A stretch of 64,000 nt of DNA from Dictyoglomus sp. (GTDB lineage Bacteria; Dictyoglomota; Dictyoglomia; Dictyoglomales; Dictyoglomaceae): NCBI GenBank assembly GCA_025060475.1, contig JANXBZ010000010.1, positions 1 to 64,000 on the forward strand. The letters run 5' to 3'. Position numbers and translations under genes: made by a program. The notes beneath the pieces are model-generated. The model had not been told where the DNA came from. It searched no databases and saw only the letters and a list, made by a program, of their open reading frames with translations. This document shows, piece after piece, positions 27,044 through 36,009 of the stretch; within the stretch, counting starts at the first letter, position 1, and each line of letters starts with the position of its first letter.

Positions 27044-28528
27044 CTACTTTATAAAAGGGTTTTCATTACTATAAAATACGCTTTCAGGTAATGGGTAATA
27101 TATTTCCGCCACTCCTAATACTTTTAATATCTCATATATATATCTCCCAACGTGTTTAAAACCCACTGCAGTATGATGAGGAAATTTCTTCTCAAGAAGT
27201 ACATATCTGTAAAATCTTCCCATTTCCTTTATAGCAAAAACCCCTATACTTCCAAAGGATTTCGGATCAATATCAAGTACCTCTCCTTCCGCGATATATG
27301 AAATTAGTTTTGCATCAGGAGTAGCATGTAATCTAAATATTAAAATCTCCCCAGGTCTTATTCTTCCTTCAAGAGTACCTCTTGTTATATCTGGTTCTTT
27401 TTCAGGTTCCATTAGTCTATGCATAATTAGTTGGTATTTCATAGAATAATTTAATAGATAACATGATGGAGTATTACCACAATGAAATCCCATAAAAAGA
27501 TCTGTAAATTTATAATCCTTTATTTTATCCTTTGACTCTTTAATTAAATCGTAAGGAACAGTATTGTTAATATCTAACAATGTAACAGGTAATTCGCTTA
27601 CAGTATAGATAATATATTCACTTAATGCACCATATATATCTGATTCGCATGATACAGGTATCCCTCTTGTGGCTAATCTTGAATTCACATAGCAAGGAAC
27701 AAATCCAAAATATCTCTCAAAAGAAGGCCAACACTTATTTGCAAAAACTCCAAATTCTGATGCTCCTAAATTCTTTTCCATGAAATCTAATAAAGCAATT
27801 TCATATTGGGCTAATTTTTTTAATAAATCTGAATATCTATTACCTACTCCAAGCTCCTTTGCCATATCCTCTGCCACTTGAGATATTCTTGTATCATTTT
27901 CAGCCTTTTTAAATACATCATATAAATCTAGTTCACTATTCTCCATTATCGATATCCCGAGATCATAGAGAGGCTTTATAGGAGCATGCATAGTATTAAA
28001 ATCTTGGGGTCTTGGCCCGAAAGAAAATATCTTCAACTTTTTCAAGGCAATAATAGTTTTTGCTATAGGTATAAATTCTTTAATCATCTCTGCTATTTCT
28101 GAAGGTATTCCAACGGGATAATGAGGAATATAAACTTTCACATCTCTTAAACCTAAGTTGTAGCACAAACTAAGAAATCCACAATAAGCATCTCCTCTTC
28201 CGTTAAACAAATCCTCGCTTGTTTCCTCACCCGCTGCACAAACCATTACGGGTCCATCAAATTTTTGAGCAAGAAGAGAAGTAGGTCCTTCGGGGCCAAA
28301 ATTTCCAAGATAAATTACTAGTGCATTTATATCTTTTTCTTTTATTTCTTTTAAAGCCTTTAAAACATCTTCTTCATTTTCAATTATAGTTTCAATATTT
28401 ATAATGTTTAATCCCTTTTTAACACATTCCTCTACTACTTTGCCTTTTCTGTTTCGGGAAAGTTCAATAGGAAAACAGTCTCTACTTACTGCTACAATAC
28501 CCAATTTAACCTCAGGAAGATTTTTCAT
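27044..28528 (-). CDS. Sugar isomerase of the L-fucose/L-arabinose isomerase superfamily
   Basis: A 494-residue cytosolic protein related to fucose isomerase-type enzymes, which interconvert aldoses and ketoses with a divalent metal. FHCGNTPSCYL is the characteristic C-terminal family segment; acidic and histidine residues for metal binding (for example in CESDIYGALSEY) are present. I choose the ATG at 28528, 9 bases after a GGAGG site; the longer in-frame start lies inside the araD-like gene. With an arabinofuranosidase and an AraD-type protein in the same operon, L-arabinose isomerisation to L-ribulose is the most likely role. Sequence alone does not separate arabinose from fucose or related sugars, and no kinase gene is adjacent. 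Confidence 0.75.
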   Translation of the reverse strand: MKNLPEVKLGIVAVSRDCFPIELSRNRKGKVVEECVKKGLNIINIETIIENEEDVLKALKEIKEKDINALVIYLGNFGPEGPTSLLAQKFDGPVMVCAAGEETSEDLFNGRGDAYCGFLSLCYNLGLRDVKVYIPHYPVGIPSEIAEMIKEFIPIAKTIIALKKLKIFSFGPRPQDFNTMHAPIKPLYDLGISIMENSELDLYDVFKKAENDTRISQVAEDMAKELGVGNRYSDLLKKLAQYEIALLDFMEKNLGASEFGVFANKCWPSFERYFGFVPCYVNSRLATRGIPVSCESDIYGALSEYIIYTVSELPVTLLDINNTVPYDLIKESKDKIKDYKFTDLFMGFHCGNTPSCYLLNYSMKYQLIMHRLMEPEKEPDITRGTLEGRIRPGEILIFRLHATPDAKLISYIAEGEVLDIDPKSFGSIGVFAIKEMGRFYRYVLLEKKFPHHTAVGFKHVGRYIYEILKVLGVAEIYYPLPESVFYSNENPFIK

Positions 28529-28550
28529 CTTCTTATACCTCCATTCATAA

Positions 28551-29237
28551 TTATTGTCCGTATACTTCATGAAATCTTTCAAACCATTTCTTCACTTCTA
28601 AAGAAGACAGAGGCTCTGGATTTCCCATTGTTAAAGCGAAATAACAAGTTTTTGCTATCTCCTCTACAATAACCGCATATTTCAAGGCCTCAGAAGGTGT
28701 TTTCCCAAAAGTAAATACTCCATGATTTTTAAGTAAAACTACAGGAGTAAATTTTGAATGTTTTTTTACCCACTCAGGTCTATTTTCATCATTTATTACT
28801 TCAAGAAGAGCATTACCCACATCTTCCAATGGAACAGGAGAAGCATATCTTGCAACTTTTATCTCTTCTCCAAAGTAATCTGCATGAGAGGTAAGATATA
28901 TAGGAATCGGCTTTCCCAGAAGAGCAAAACTCGTAGCATAAGGAGAATGAGTATGAACTATACCACAGATGTCTTTTCTTTCTCTATATACCATTAAATG
29001 AGAAAGAGTATCTACTGAGGGTTTCAATTCTCCTTCTACAATATTTCCTTCAAGATCTACAACAACCATCTTTTCTGGTGAAAGATCCTCATATTTAACA
29101 CCACTTGGTTTTATAACTACAAGATTAGTTTTCAAATCTCTTCCACTTACATTTCCACTGGTTAAAACTACAAGATTATTCTTAGGAAGTTCCATATTCA
29201 TCTTATAAACTTCTTCTCTAAGCTCTCTTAAAAGCAT
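28551..29237 (-). CDS. araD: Class II aldolase/AraD family protein, probable L-ribulose-5-phosphate 4-epimerase
   Basis: A 228-residue zinc enzyme. The zinc histidines are in VHTHSPYAT and LKNHGVF, and SGNVSGRD near the N terminus binds the substrate phosphate in this family. AraD converts L-ribulose 5-phosphate to D-xylulose 5-phosphate; L-fuculose-phosphate aldolase is the close alternative. The ATG at 29237 is chosen because the upstream GTG is part of the GAGGTG ribosome site. It lies 21 bases after the arabinofuranosidase gene, which favours the arabinose assignment. Confidence 0.8.
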   Translation of the reverse strand: MLLRELREEVYKMNMELPKNNLVVLTSGNVSGRDLKTNLVVIKPSGVKYEDLSPEKMVVVDLEGNIVEGELKPSVDTLSHLMVYRERKDICGIVHTHSPYATSFALLGKPIPIYLTSHADYFGEEIKVARYASPVPLEDVGNALLEVINDENRPEWVKKHSKFTPVVLLKNHGVFTFGKTPSEALKYAVIVEEIAKTCYFALTMGNPEPLSSLEVKKWFERFHEVYGQ

Positions 29238-29258
29238 CTTTAAAATCACCTCAAAAAT

Positions 29259-30794
<1,536 letters not shown>

Positions 30795-30808
30795 TTAAAA
30801 TCCTCCTT

Positions 30809-30857
30809 TAGTATAGATTTTACTAAAATTTATACTATAATTTTAATTTTATTGCAA
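30809..30857 (-). promoter_or_regulatory. Promoter and 29-bp palindromic operator of the arabinofuranosidase operon
   Basis: Minus strand: -35 TTGCAA (30857-30852), 17-bp spacer, -10 TATAAA (30834-30829). A palindrome at 30809-30837, centred on 30823, pairs 13 of 14 positions (outer arm TAGTATA, inner arm ATTTTA, one mismatched pair). It covers the -10 box and the expected start of transcription and ends just before the AAAGGAGG ribosome site, the position of a blocking repressor. Confidence 0.75.
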
Positions 30858-30928
30858 GTGCCTTTTAAGAATTAAAATTTAAAATAGCAAAGAATAAAAT
30901 ATAAAGAATTTAAAAACTAAAAATAGGA

Positions 30929-31999
30929 TTATTCCTGCTCAATTTCACTGATTAATTCTTTTATAAGATTTTTAACAGAAACAATTTTATTCACTCTATA
31001 AGCATTAGCTCCTGCAAAAGCAAAGCCTGATTTTAACATTCCCTTTTTTGCATTAATTAAAGCTAATGCAATACAGTAAGGTGAATTTATATAATCACAA
31101 GTCTTTATACAATGAAAGACACACTTAAAAGGCTTTTTCTCTCCTCTTTCAACAGATTCTAAGAATTCATTTTTTATAGCTCTTCCTGGAAGTCCCACAG
31201 GACTCTTTATGACTATAATATCTTCCTTTTTTGCATCCAAATAAGCTTTTTTAAATCTAAAATCCCCATCGCATTCCTCAGTAGCAACAAATCTTGTTGC
31301 CATTTGTACACCAGCTGCTCCCATTTTTAAAAATTTAACTATATCCTTCCCATCAAATATTCCTCCTGCAGGAATAACTGGTATTTCTTTATCATATTTT
31401 TCCTCTAAAACTCTTATCTCCTTCAAAACTTCTTTGAATCTTTCCTCTAGTGTAATATTTGGATCATCTAATTCTTCTTTCTTGAATCCTAAATGCCCTC
31501 CTGCCAAAGGTCCTTCTACAACAAAAGCATCGGGAACATAATTAAATTTATCTATCCAGGTTTTTGCGATAATTCTTGCAGCCCTAACTGAAGAAACAAT
31601 AGGAACTAATTTTGTCCTACTTTCCTTTGTAAGATATTTAGGTAAATCCAAAGGTAAGCCTGCACCTGCAAAAATAATATCTACCTTCTCTTCTATAGAA
31701 GTTTTTACCATGTCTATAAAATTTGTTAAAGCAACCATAATATTCACACCAATTATTCCTTTTGTTTTTTCTCTTGCCTTTCTAATCTCTTTTCTTAATG
31801 CCCTGATATTTGCTTCTAAAAAATTATTTCCAAAATCATGTTCCAGCATACCAATACCTGCAGTAGCTATAACTCCAATTCCGCCTTCTTCCGCTACTGC
31901 AGATGCTAAACCTGAAAGGGAAATTCCTACAGCCATTCCTCCTTGGATTATAGGAATTCTTGCAACTAAGTCTCCAATTTTTAAACTTGGAATTTTCAT
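30929..31999 (-). CDS. Nitronate monooxygenase/FabK-like flavoprotein with Cys-rich C terminus
   Basis: FMN-dependent TIM-barrel protein of the 2-nitropropane dioxygenase family, 356 residues. PIIQGGMAVGISLSGLASAVAEEG is the N-terminal signature, EGPLAGGHLG holds the active-site His region, and PAGGIFDG plus GAAGVQMATRF bind FMN phosphate. The C-terminal stretch has four closely spaced cysteines (CVFHCIKTC, then YC), unlike classical nitronate monooxygenases. The window's fab cluster lacks an enoyl-ACP reductase, and FabK belongs to this family, so that role is possible, but the gene is distant from fab genes and pairs with a nitroreductase. Confidence 0.78.
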   Translation of the reverse strand: MKIPSLKIGDLVARIPIIQGGMAVGISLSGLASAVAEEGGIGVIATAGIGMLEHDFGNNFLEANIRALRKEIRKAREKTKGIIGVNIMVALTNFIDMVKTSIEEKVDIIFAGAGLPLDLPKYLTKESRTKLVPIVSSVRAARIIAKTWIDKFNYVPDAFVVEGPLAGGHLGFKKEELDDPNITLEERFKEVLKEIRVLEEKYDKEIPVIPAGGIFDGKDIVKFLKMGAAGVQMATRFVATEECDGDFRFKKAYLDAKKEDIIVIKSPVGLPGRAIKNEFLESVERGEKKPFKCVFHCIKTCDYINSPYCIALALINAKKGMLKSGFAFAGANAYRVNKIVSVKNLIKELISEIEQE

Positions 32000-32039
32000 A
32001 ACGTAAATCTCCTTAAAAAATTTTTTTTAAATTAATGGT

Positions 32040-32600
32040 TCATAGGGAAGTATATTTATTTAGGTAAAGAATTTTATCTAAACTAAGTCTCTGAGGTCTT
32101 GTCTTTTCTCTTTCTATTTGATCTTCGCTTAATAATGGATTAATTTTTTCTGTTTTTTTTCCAAAAACTAGTAAAGCAATAACAGTCATATCCTTTGGAA
32201 TATCAAGAATCTCTTTTACCTTTTCCTCATCATAACCTGCAATGGGATGGGCAACTAATCCTAGTTCTACTGCTCTTAAAATCATAAAACCTGTTGCTAT
32301 TCCTGTGTCAAATAAGGCATATTCTCTTTCTTTTATGATGCAGTCAAAATCCTTTTTAGTAAATATCACAACAATAAGTGAGGAATTTGTAGCCCACTTA
32401 TTTCCTGGAGACAAAGCAGTAAATAATTTCTCTAATATTTCCCTGTCATACACGAATATAAATCTCCAAGGTTGATTATTAAAACAAGAAGGGGAAAGAC
32501 CAGCTTTTTCTCCTAAATCCTGAATTAATTCTTCAGTAACCTCAATTGGTTCTATGGATCTATAAGCTCTTCTTTCATATATTGCATCTTTTACATTCAT
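32040..32600 (-). CDS. Nitroreductase family flavoprotein
   Basis: FMN-dependent NAD(P)H oxidoreductase fold, 186 residues. ERRAYRSIEP near the start and SPSCFNNQPWRFIFV are the phosphate and isoalloxazine contacts of the family. GLVAHPIAGYDEEKVKEIL is the C-terminal signature. Physiological substrate is unknown; quinones, flavins or nitro compounds are reduced by relatives. It is 40 bases upstream of the FabK-like gene on the same strand, so the two are probably co-transcribed. AGGAGG precedes the ATG. Confidence 0.85.
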   Translation of the reverse strand: MNVKDAIYERRAYRSIEPIEVTEELIQDLGEKAGLSPSCFNNQPWRFIFVYDREILEKLFTALSPGNKWATNSSLIVVIFTKKDFDCIIKEREYALFDTGIATGFMILRAVELGLVAHPIAGYDEEKVKEILDIPKDMTVIALLVFGKKTEKINPLLSEDQIEREKTRPQRLSLDKILYLNKYTSL

Positions 32601-32680
32601 TTTTTTCCTCCTTTATAAAAAAATTTCTTTTTTTTGTATTATATAATAGATCATGAAATTTTAATCATGGAGGTGTGTAA

Positions 32681-34039
32681 ATGGTAAAAATTGCAATTAT
32701 AGGTGCAGGAAGTGTTTCTTTTTCTTTAAAACTCATTCAAGATTTAAACTATTATAAAGATCTTTCAGGAAGCACGGTAAGCTTTATGGATATTGATGAG
32801 AAAAGGCTAAATCTTGTTTATAATTTAGCAGAAAAATACATGAAAGAAACTGGAACAAACTTAAAACTTGAAAAAACTACAGATAGAAAAAAAGCATTAG
32901 ATGGCGCAGATTTTGTCATAAATACAGTTAAAATTGGTGGTTATCATAACATGGAAAAAGAAAGGGAAATAGCAGAAAGTCTTGGATATTATCGAGGAAC
33001 AGATGACAAGGTTAGTGATTATTATGGAGGATTTTTTGCCTACGAACAACTGAGGTTTATAAGGGACCTGGCAAGAGATGTTGAAAAAATATGTCCTAAT
33101 GCCTGGTATATGCAAGTTTCAAACCCTGTATTTGAAGGTACTAATTTGGTACTGAGAGAAACTGGATTAAAAGTTGTAGGCTTTTGTCACGGTTATTTAG
33201 AACTTTTTCATATTATAAAAATGTTAAATCTTGATCCTAAAGATGTGGAAGAACAAGTAGCAGGATTTAACCATTGCATATTTCTTACAAAATTTAAATA
33301 TAAAGGTGAAAATGCTTATCCTCTTTTAGACAAATGGATAAAAGAAGAATTACCAAAACTCTGGAATTCTTATGATTATATGATTTCTCCCTGGGAATAT
33401 ACTCAATTTTCTCCTGCTAGTGTAGAAATGTACAAACTTTACGGTTTATTTCCTATTGGGGATACTCCAAGAAGTGTCTCTCCTTGGTGGTTTCATACTG
33501 ATTTAAATGAAAAGAAAAAATGGTTTCCCGCAGGAGGACCAGATTCAGAGATTGGATGGACAATGTATCTATATGGTTTAAAATTAAGATTCCAACAAAT
33601 GGAGAAATTAGCAAAAGATCCCAGCATTTCGATAACTCGGGAACTTCCTGTAGAGGAAAGTATGGAATCTATTGTACCTTTTGTAGATGCAATAGTAAAC
33701 AATCATAAAAGAAGGTTAGTTATAAACGTGCCTAATAATGGAGCAATAAAAGGTATTCCTGAGGATGTAATAGTAGAAATTCCTGTATATGTGGATAAAA
33801 ATGGAATTGAGAGAGAAAAAATAGAAAATATTCCTTCCCGTTTAATGCTTTATGTTCTAATTCCAAGATGGCTTAGAATGGAAAGAATATTACAAGCTTT
33901 TAGAGAAGAAGATAGAACAAGCCTTATTCTTATGATAATGGAGGATCATAGAACAAAAACTTTTGAGCAGGGAAAAAACTTAGTAGAAACTATTCTTTCT
34001 CAGCCTTGGAATGAGGATATGAATAAGCACTATAAATAA
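32681..34039 (+). CDS. Glycoside hydrolase family 4 (NAD- and metal-dependent), possible alpha-uronidase
   Basis: GH4 enzymes cleave glycosides by oxidation at C3 and elimination, using NAD and a divalent metal. The N-terminal Rossmann motif is IAIIGAGSVSFSL; MQVSNPV and GFCHGYLELFHI follow. The metal-binding Cys-His is in CHGY, and GFNHCIF supplies a second ligand. From recall, CHG-type motifs occur in alpha-glucuronidase and alpha-galacturonidase branches, whereas alpha-galactosidases have CHS; this favours a uronidase but does not prove it. Length 452 is normal. No signal peptide. A TATAAT (32642-32647) and a GGAGG site precede the ATG. Confidence 0.8.
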   Translation: MVKIAIIGAGSVSFSLKLIQDLNYYKDLSGSTVSFMDIDEKRLNLVYNLAEKYMKETGTNLKLEKTTDRKKALDGADFVINTVKIGGYHNMEKEREIAESLGYYRGTDDKVSDYYGGFFAYEQLRFIRDLARDVEKICPNAWYMQVSNPVFEGTNLVLRETGLKVVGFCHGYLELFHIIKMLNLDPKDVEEQVAGFNHCIFLTKFKYKGENAYPLLDKWIKEELPKLWNSYDYMISPWEYTQFSPASVEMYKLYGLFPIGDTPRSVSPWWFHTDLNEKKKWFPAGGPDSEIGWTMYLYGLKLRFQQMEKLAKDPSISITRELPVEESMESIVPFVDAIVNNHKRRLVINVPNNGAIKGIPEDVIVEIPVYVDKNGIEREKIENIPSRLMLYVLIPRWLRMERILQAFREEDRTSLILMIMEDHRTKTFEQGKNLVETILSQPWNEDMNKHYK

Positions 34040-34051
34040 TTCTATAGTATA

Positions 34052-34071
34052 GGGAGAGCACAAGCTCTCCC
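34052..34071 (+). terminator. Hairpin after the GH4 gene
   Basis: Perfect 8-bp stem (34052-34059 with 34064-34071) with a 4-base ACAA loop, 12 bases after the GH4 stop. The T-run is poor (CTTAAAT), so it may be a weak terminator or a processing structure before the phosphoesterase gene. Confidence 0.6.
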
Positions 34072-34084
34072 CTTAAATACTAAG

Positions 34085-34861
34085 ATGATAATTTATAAGA
34101 AAATAAATAAAATAAAAAGAATTTTACTCTCTTCTTTACTTATCTTTTTATTATCCTCTATCTCCTATCCCTTTACCTTTGCAGTTATCGGAGATAGAAC
34201 AGGAAGACCTATGAGAGGCGTATTTGAAAAAAATCTTTCAGAAATTCTAAAAACTGATGCAAAATTTATTATTCAACTTGGAGATATTTTAGAGAATAGT
34301 AGTGTAGAACAATATGAATTTATAAAGAATCTTCTTAAGAATATAAAGATTCCTATATACTTTGTTCCAGGAAACCATGATTTACTAGGAGACCCCGAGG
34401 GTAAGAAATTTCAAGAGTTTACGAGAAAACCTCTTTATTACTATTTTGATTATGAGAATGCAAGGTTTATTATTTTAAACAATTCCTCAGGAAGAATCGG
34501 AAAAGAACAAATGATATGGTTAATTGATGTTTTAGAAAATACTAAAACAAAATATAAGTTTGTTTTTATGCATCAACCAGTGATAGCTCCAAGCTTTTTC
34601 TTCATATTTCATAAAGCGGATCCTATAGAATCTATAAAACTTATGGAAATTTTTGAAAAATATCAAGTTGATTACGTTTTTTCAGGTCATATCCATATGT
34701 ATTATAGAAAAGAGATAAATGGGGTAATCTATATAATCTCAGGAATTGGTGGTTCAACTCCTTATGTATCTCCAGAAGTCGATGCTGGAAAACCCCATTT
34801 TATATTAATAAATGTATCTGAGAATGGAATAACAGATAATAGGATTATTATTGAAAAATAA
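34085..34861 (+). CDS. Exported calcineurin-like metallophosphoesterase
   Basis: A 258-residue protein with an N-terminal hydrophobic signal or anchor (about residues 12-30). The binuclear metal motifs are present in order: VIGDRTG (variant of the usual GDxH, with Arg in place of the linker to His), QLGDI, PGNHD, MHQP and SGHIHMYY. Phosphodiesterase or phosphomonoesterase activity outside the cytosol is likely, the substrate is unknown. No ribosome-binding site precedes the ATG, which lies 13 bases after a hairpin, so translation may be coupled or leaderless. The altered first motif is common in this subfamily and may reduce one metal site. Confidence 0.82.
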   Translation: MIIYKKINKIKRILLSSLLIFLLSSISYPFTFAVIGDRTGRPMRGVFEKNLSEILKTDAKFIIQLGDILENSSVEQYEFIKNLLKNIKIPIYFVPGNHDLLGDPEGKKFQEFTRKPLYYYFDYENARFIILNNSSGRIGKEQMIWLIDVLENTKTKYKFVFMHQPVIAPSFFFIFHKADPIESIKLMEIFEKYQVDYVFSGHIHMYYRKEINGVIYIISGIGGSTPYVSPEVDAGKPHFILINVSENGITDNRIIIEK

Positions 34862-34905
34862 GAGAAGAAAAAATCTTCTTCCCTTCAAATTTTTTTTATA
34901 AACTA

Positions 34906-35286
34906 TTAATCTTTCTCAGCCCATGCCATAGCGGTCATATAAGCTAAATTTGGCTGTCTTGTATCCAATCGGGAATGCTGAACAATAATTTTTACATCAC
35001 TTTCTACCTTTATTGCAAAGGGTATATCTCGCTCTAATCTAACTCCCAAAATTTCTTCTGATTTATCTAATCGGACATGCCAAGTTCTTTTAGGAAGAAC
35101 AATAATTTCCTTAGATTCTACGGGATCTTTATCTTCAAAATAAAAAGTAAATTTTACTTTTGCAGGTTTATTATTTACATTTAAAATGCATGTGGATTCA
35201 TGGCTAGGAAGATTAGGATCTCCTATAGAAGGAAGATATGCATCAGGAATAAACCAAAGTTTTGCACCAACTTCTTTATTTTCCAT
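34906..35286 (-). CDS. Sensory rhodopsin transducer (ASRT)-like beta-sandwich protein
   Basis: A 126-residue cytosolic protein resembling the soluble transducer of Anabaena sensory rhodopsin. Shared features I recall are the W-IPDAYLP start, SHESTCILNVNN, YFEDKDPV, RTWHVRLD and the near-terminal IIVQHSRLDTRQ. Homologues without any rhodopsin are known and have been proposed to bind carbohydrates or other small molecules. Here it stands between polysaccharide genes and a TetR operon, and no rhodopsin gene is visible. GGAGG precedes the ATG. The family call is recall-based but the motif series is distinctive; the function is open. Confidence 0.8.
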   Translation of the reverse strand: MENKEVGAKLWFIPDAYLPSIGDPNLPSHESTCILNVNNKPAKVKFTFYFEDKDPVESKEIIVLPKRTWHVRLDKSEEILGVRLERDIPFAIKVESDVKIIVQHSRLDTRQPNLAYMTAMAWAEKD

Positions 35287-35378
35287 AGGATTCTACCTCC
35301 TCCGAAAACAAGATAAAATATTTAGTCCTCTAATTCCTTTATTATAATTTTAACGTGGAAATTTCATTTTATTTATTG

Positions 35379-35404
35379 TATAATACATACTGACCAGTCG
35401 GTAT
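35379..35404 (+). promoter_or_regulatory. TetR promoter with palindromic operator
   Basis: A perfect -10 TATAAT (35379-35384) is followed after two bases by the palindrome ATACTGACCAGTCGGTAT (35387-35404), which pairs 14 of 16 positions outside the central two bases. GAC..GTC half-sites of this type are common TetR-family operators. It covers the expected transcription start, so it suits autorepression of the TetR-dehydrogenase operon. The -35 is weak (TGGAAA, 35356-35361, 17-bp spacer). Confidence 0.75.
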
Positions 35405-35419
35405 TTAGGAGGTAATTTT

Positions 35420-36007
35420 ATGAAAGAAATCTCTACTAAGGAAAAATTAATTATCGTAGGGGAAAACCTATTTTCAAAAAAAGGTTATGAAGGAACCAGT
35501 GTATCGGATATTTGTAAAGAGGCAGGATTCAGTAAAGGAGCATTCTTCTATTATTTTCCTACAAAGGAAGATTTTTTCCTAGAAATCCTTGATAGATGGT
35601 TACTACAACTTTCCCAAAGGTTGGAAAATTACAGATTAAATTCCCCTAAGATATTAGATGGAATCCTAAGAATGACAGAAATTTTTGAAGATGTTTTTCG
35701 AGAATCCAAAGAAAGATTGTATCTTTTTTTAGAATTTTTAAGAATTGGTATAAGAGATGAAAAAATCATAAAAAAGATTGGATTACAATTTAAAAAATTT
35801 AAAGATTATTTTTCTTTTGTCATAGAGGAAGGAATAAAAGAAGGAAGTTTTAAAGATATTGATTCCCATATGATAGCTAAATTATTGATTTCTTTTTCCT
35901 TAGGGACTATTTTTCAAGAAATATTTGACTCTTCAGAAAATTGGGAAAAATTCAGTTTAGAAGGAATTAAATTTATAATTTCAACTATTAAAAAGGAGGA
36001 AAAATAA
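35420..36007 (+). CDS. TetR family transcriptional regulator
   Basis: A 195-residue repressor. The N-terminal helix-turn-helix reads TSVSDICKEAGFSKGAFFYYF (split by the recognition turn), followed by PTKEDFFLEIL, and the rest is an all-helical ligand domain. The first gene of a unit with an SDR epimerase (2 bases downstream) and a zinc alcohol dehydrogenase. A palindrome overlaps its own promoter. The ligand is probably a metabolite of the two dehydrogenases, an inference from context. Confidence 0.92.
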   Translation: MKEISTKEKLIIVGENLFSKKGYEGTSVSDICKEAGFSKGAFFYYFPTKEDFFLEILDRWLLQLSQRLENYRLNSPKILDGILRMTEIFEDVFRESKERLYLFLEFLRIGIRDEKIIKKIGLQFKKFKDYFSFVIEEGIKEGSFKDIDSHMIAKLLISFSLGTIFQEIFDSSENWEKFSLEGIKFIISTIKKEEK

Positions 36008-36009
36008 GT

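Noticed and set aside
32650-32670. CATGA-8-TCATG inverted repeat before the GH4 gene
   Set aside because: Only 5-bp arms with an AT-rich spacer; not above chance in this AT-rich DNA.
34862-34905. Terminator after the phosphoesterase gene
   Set aside because: The stem is short (6 bp, A/T rich) and the T-run starts about 10 bases later; too weak to annotate.
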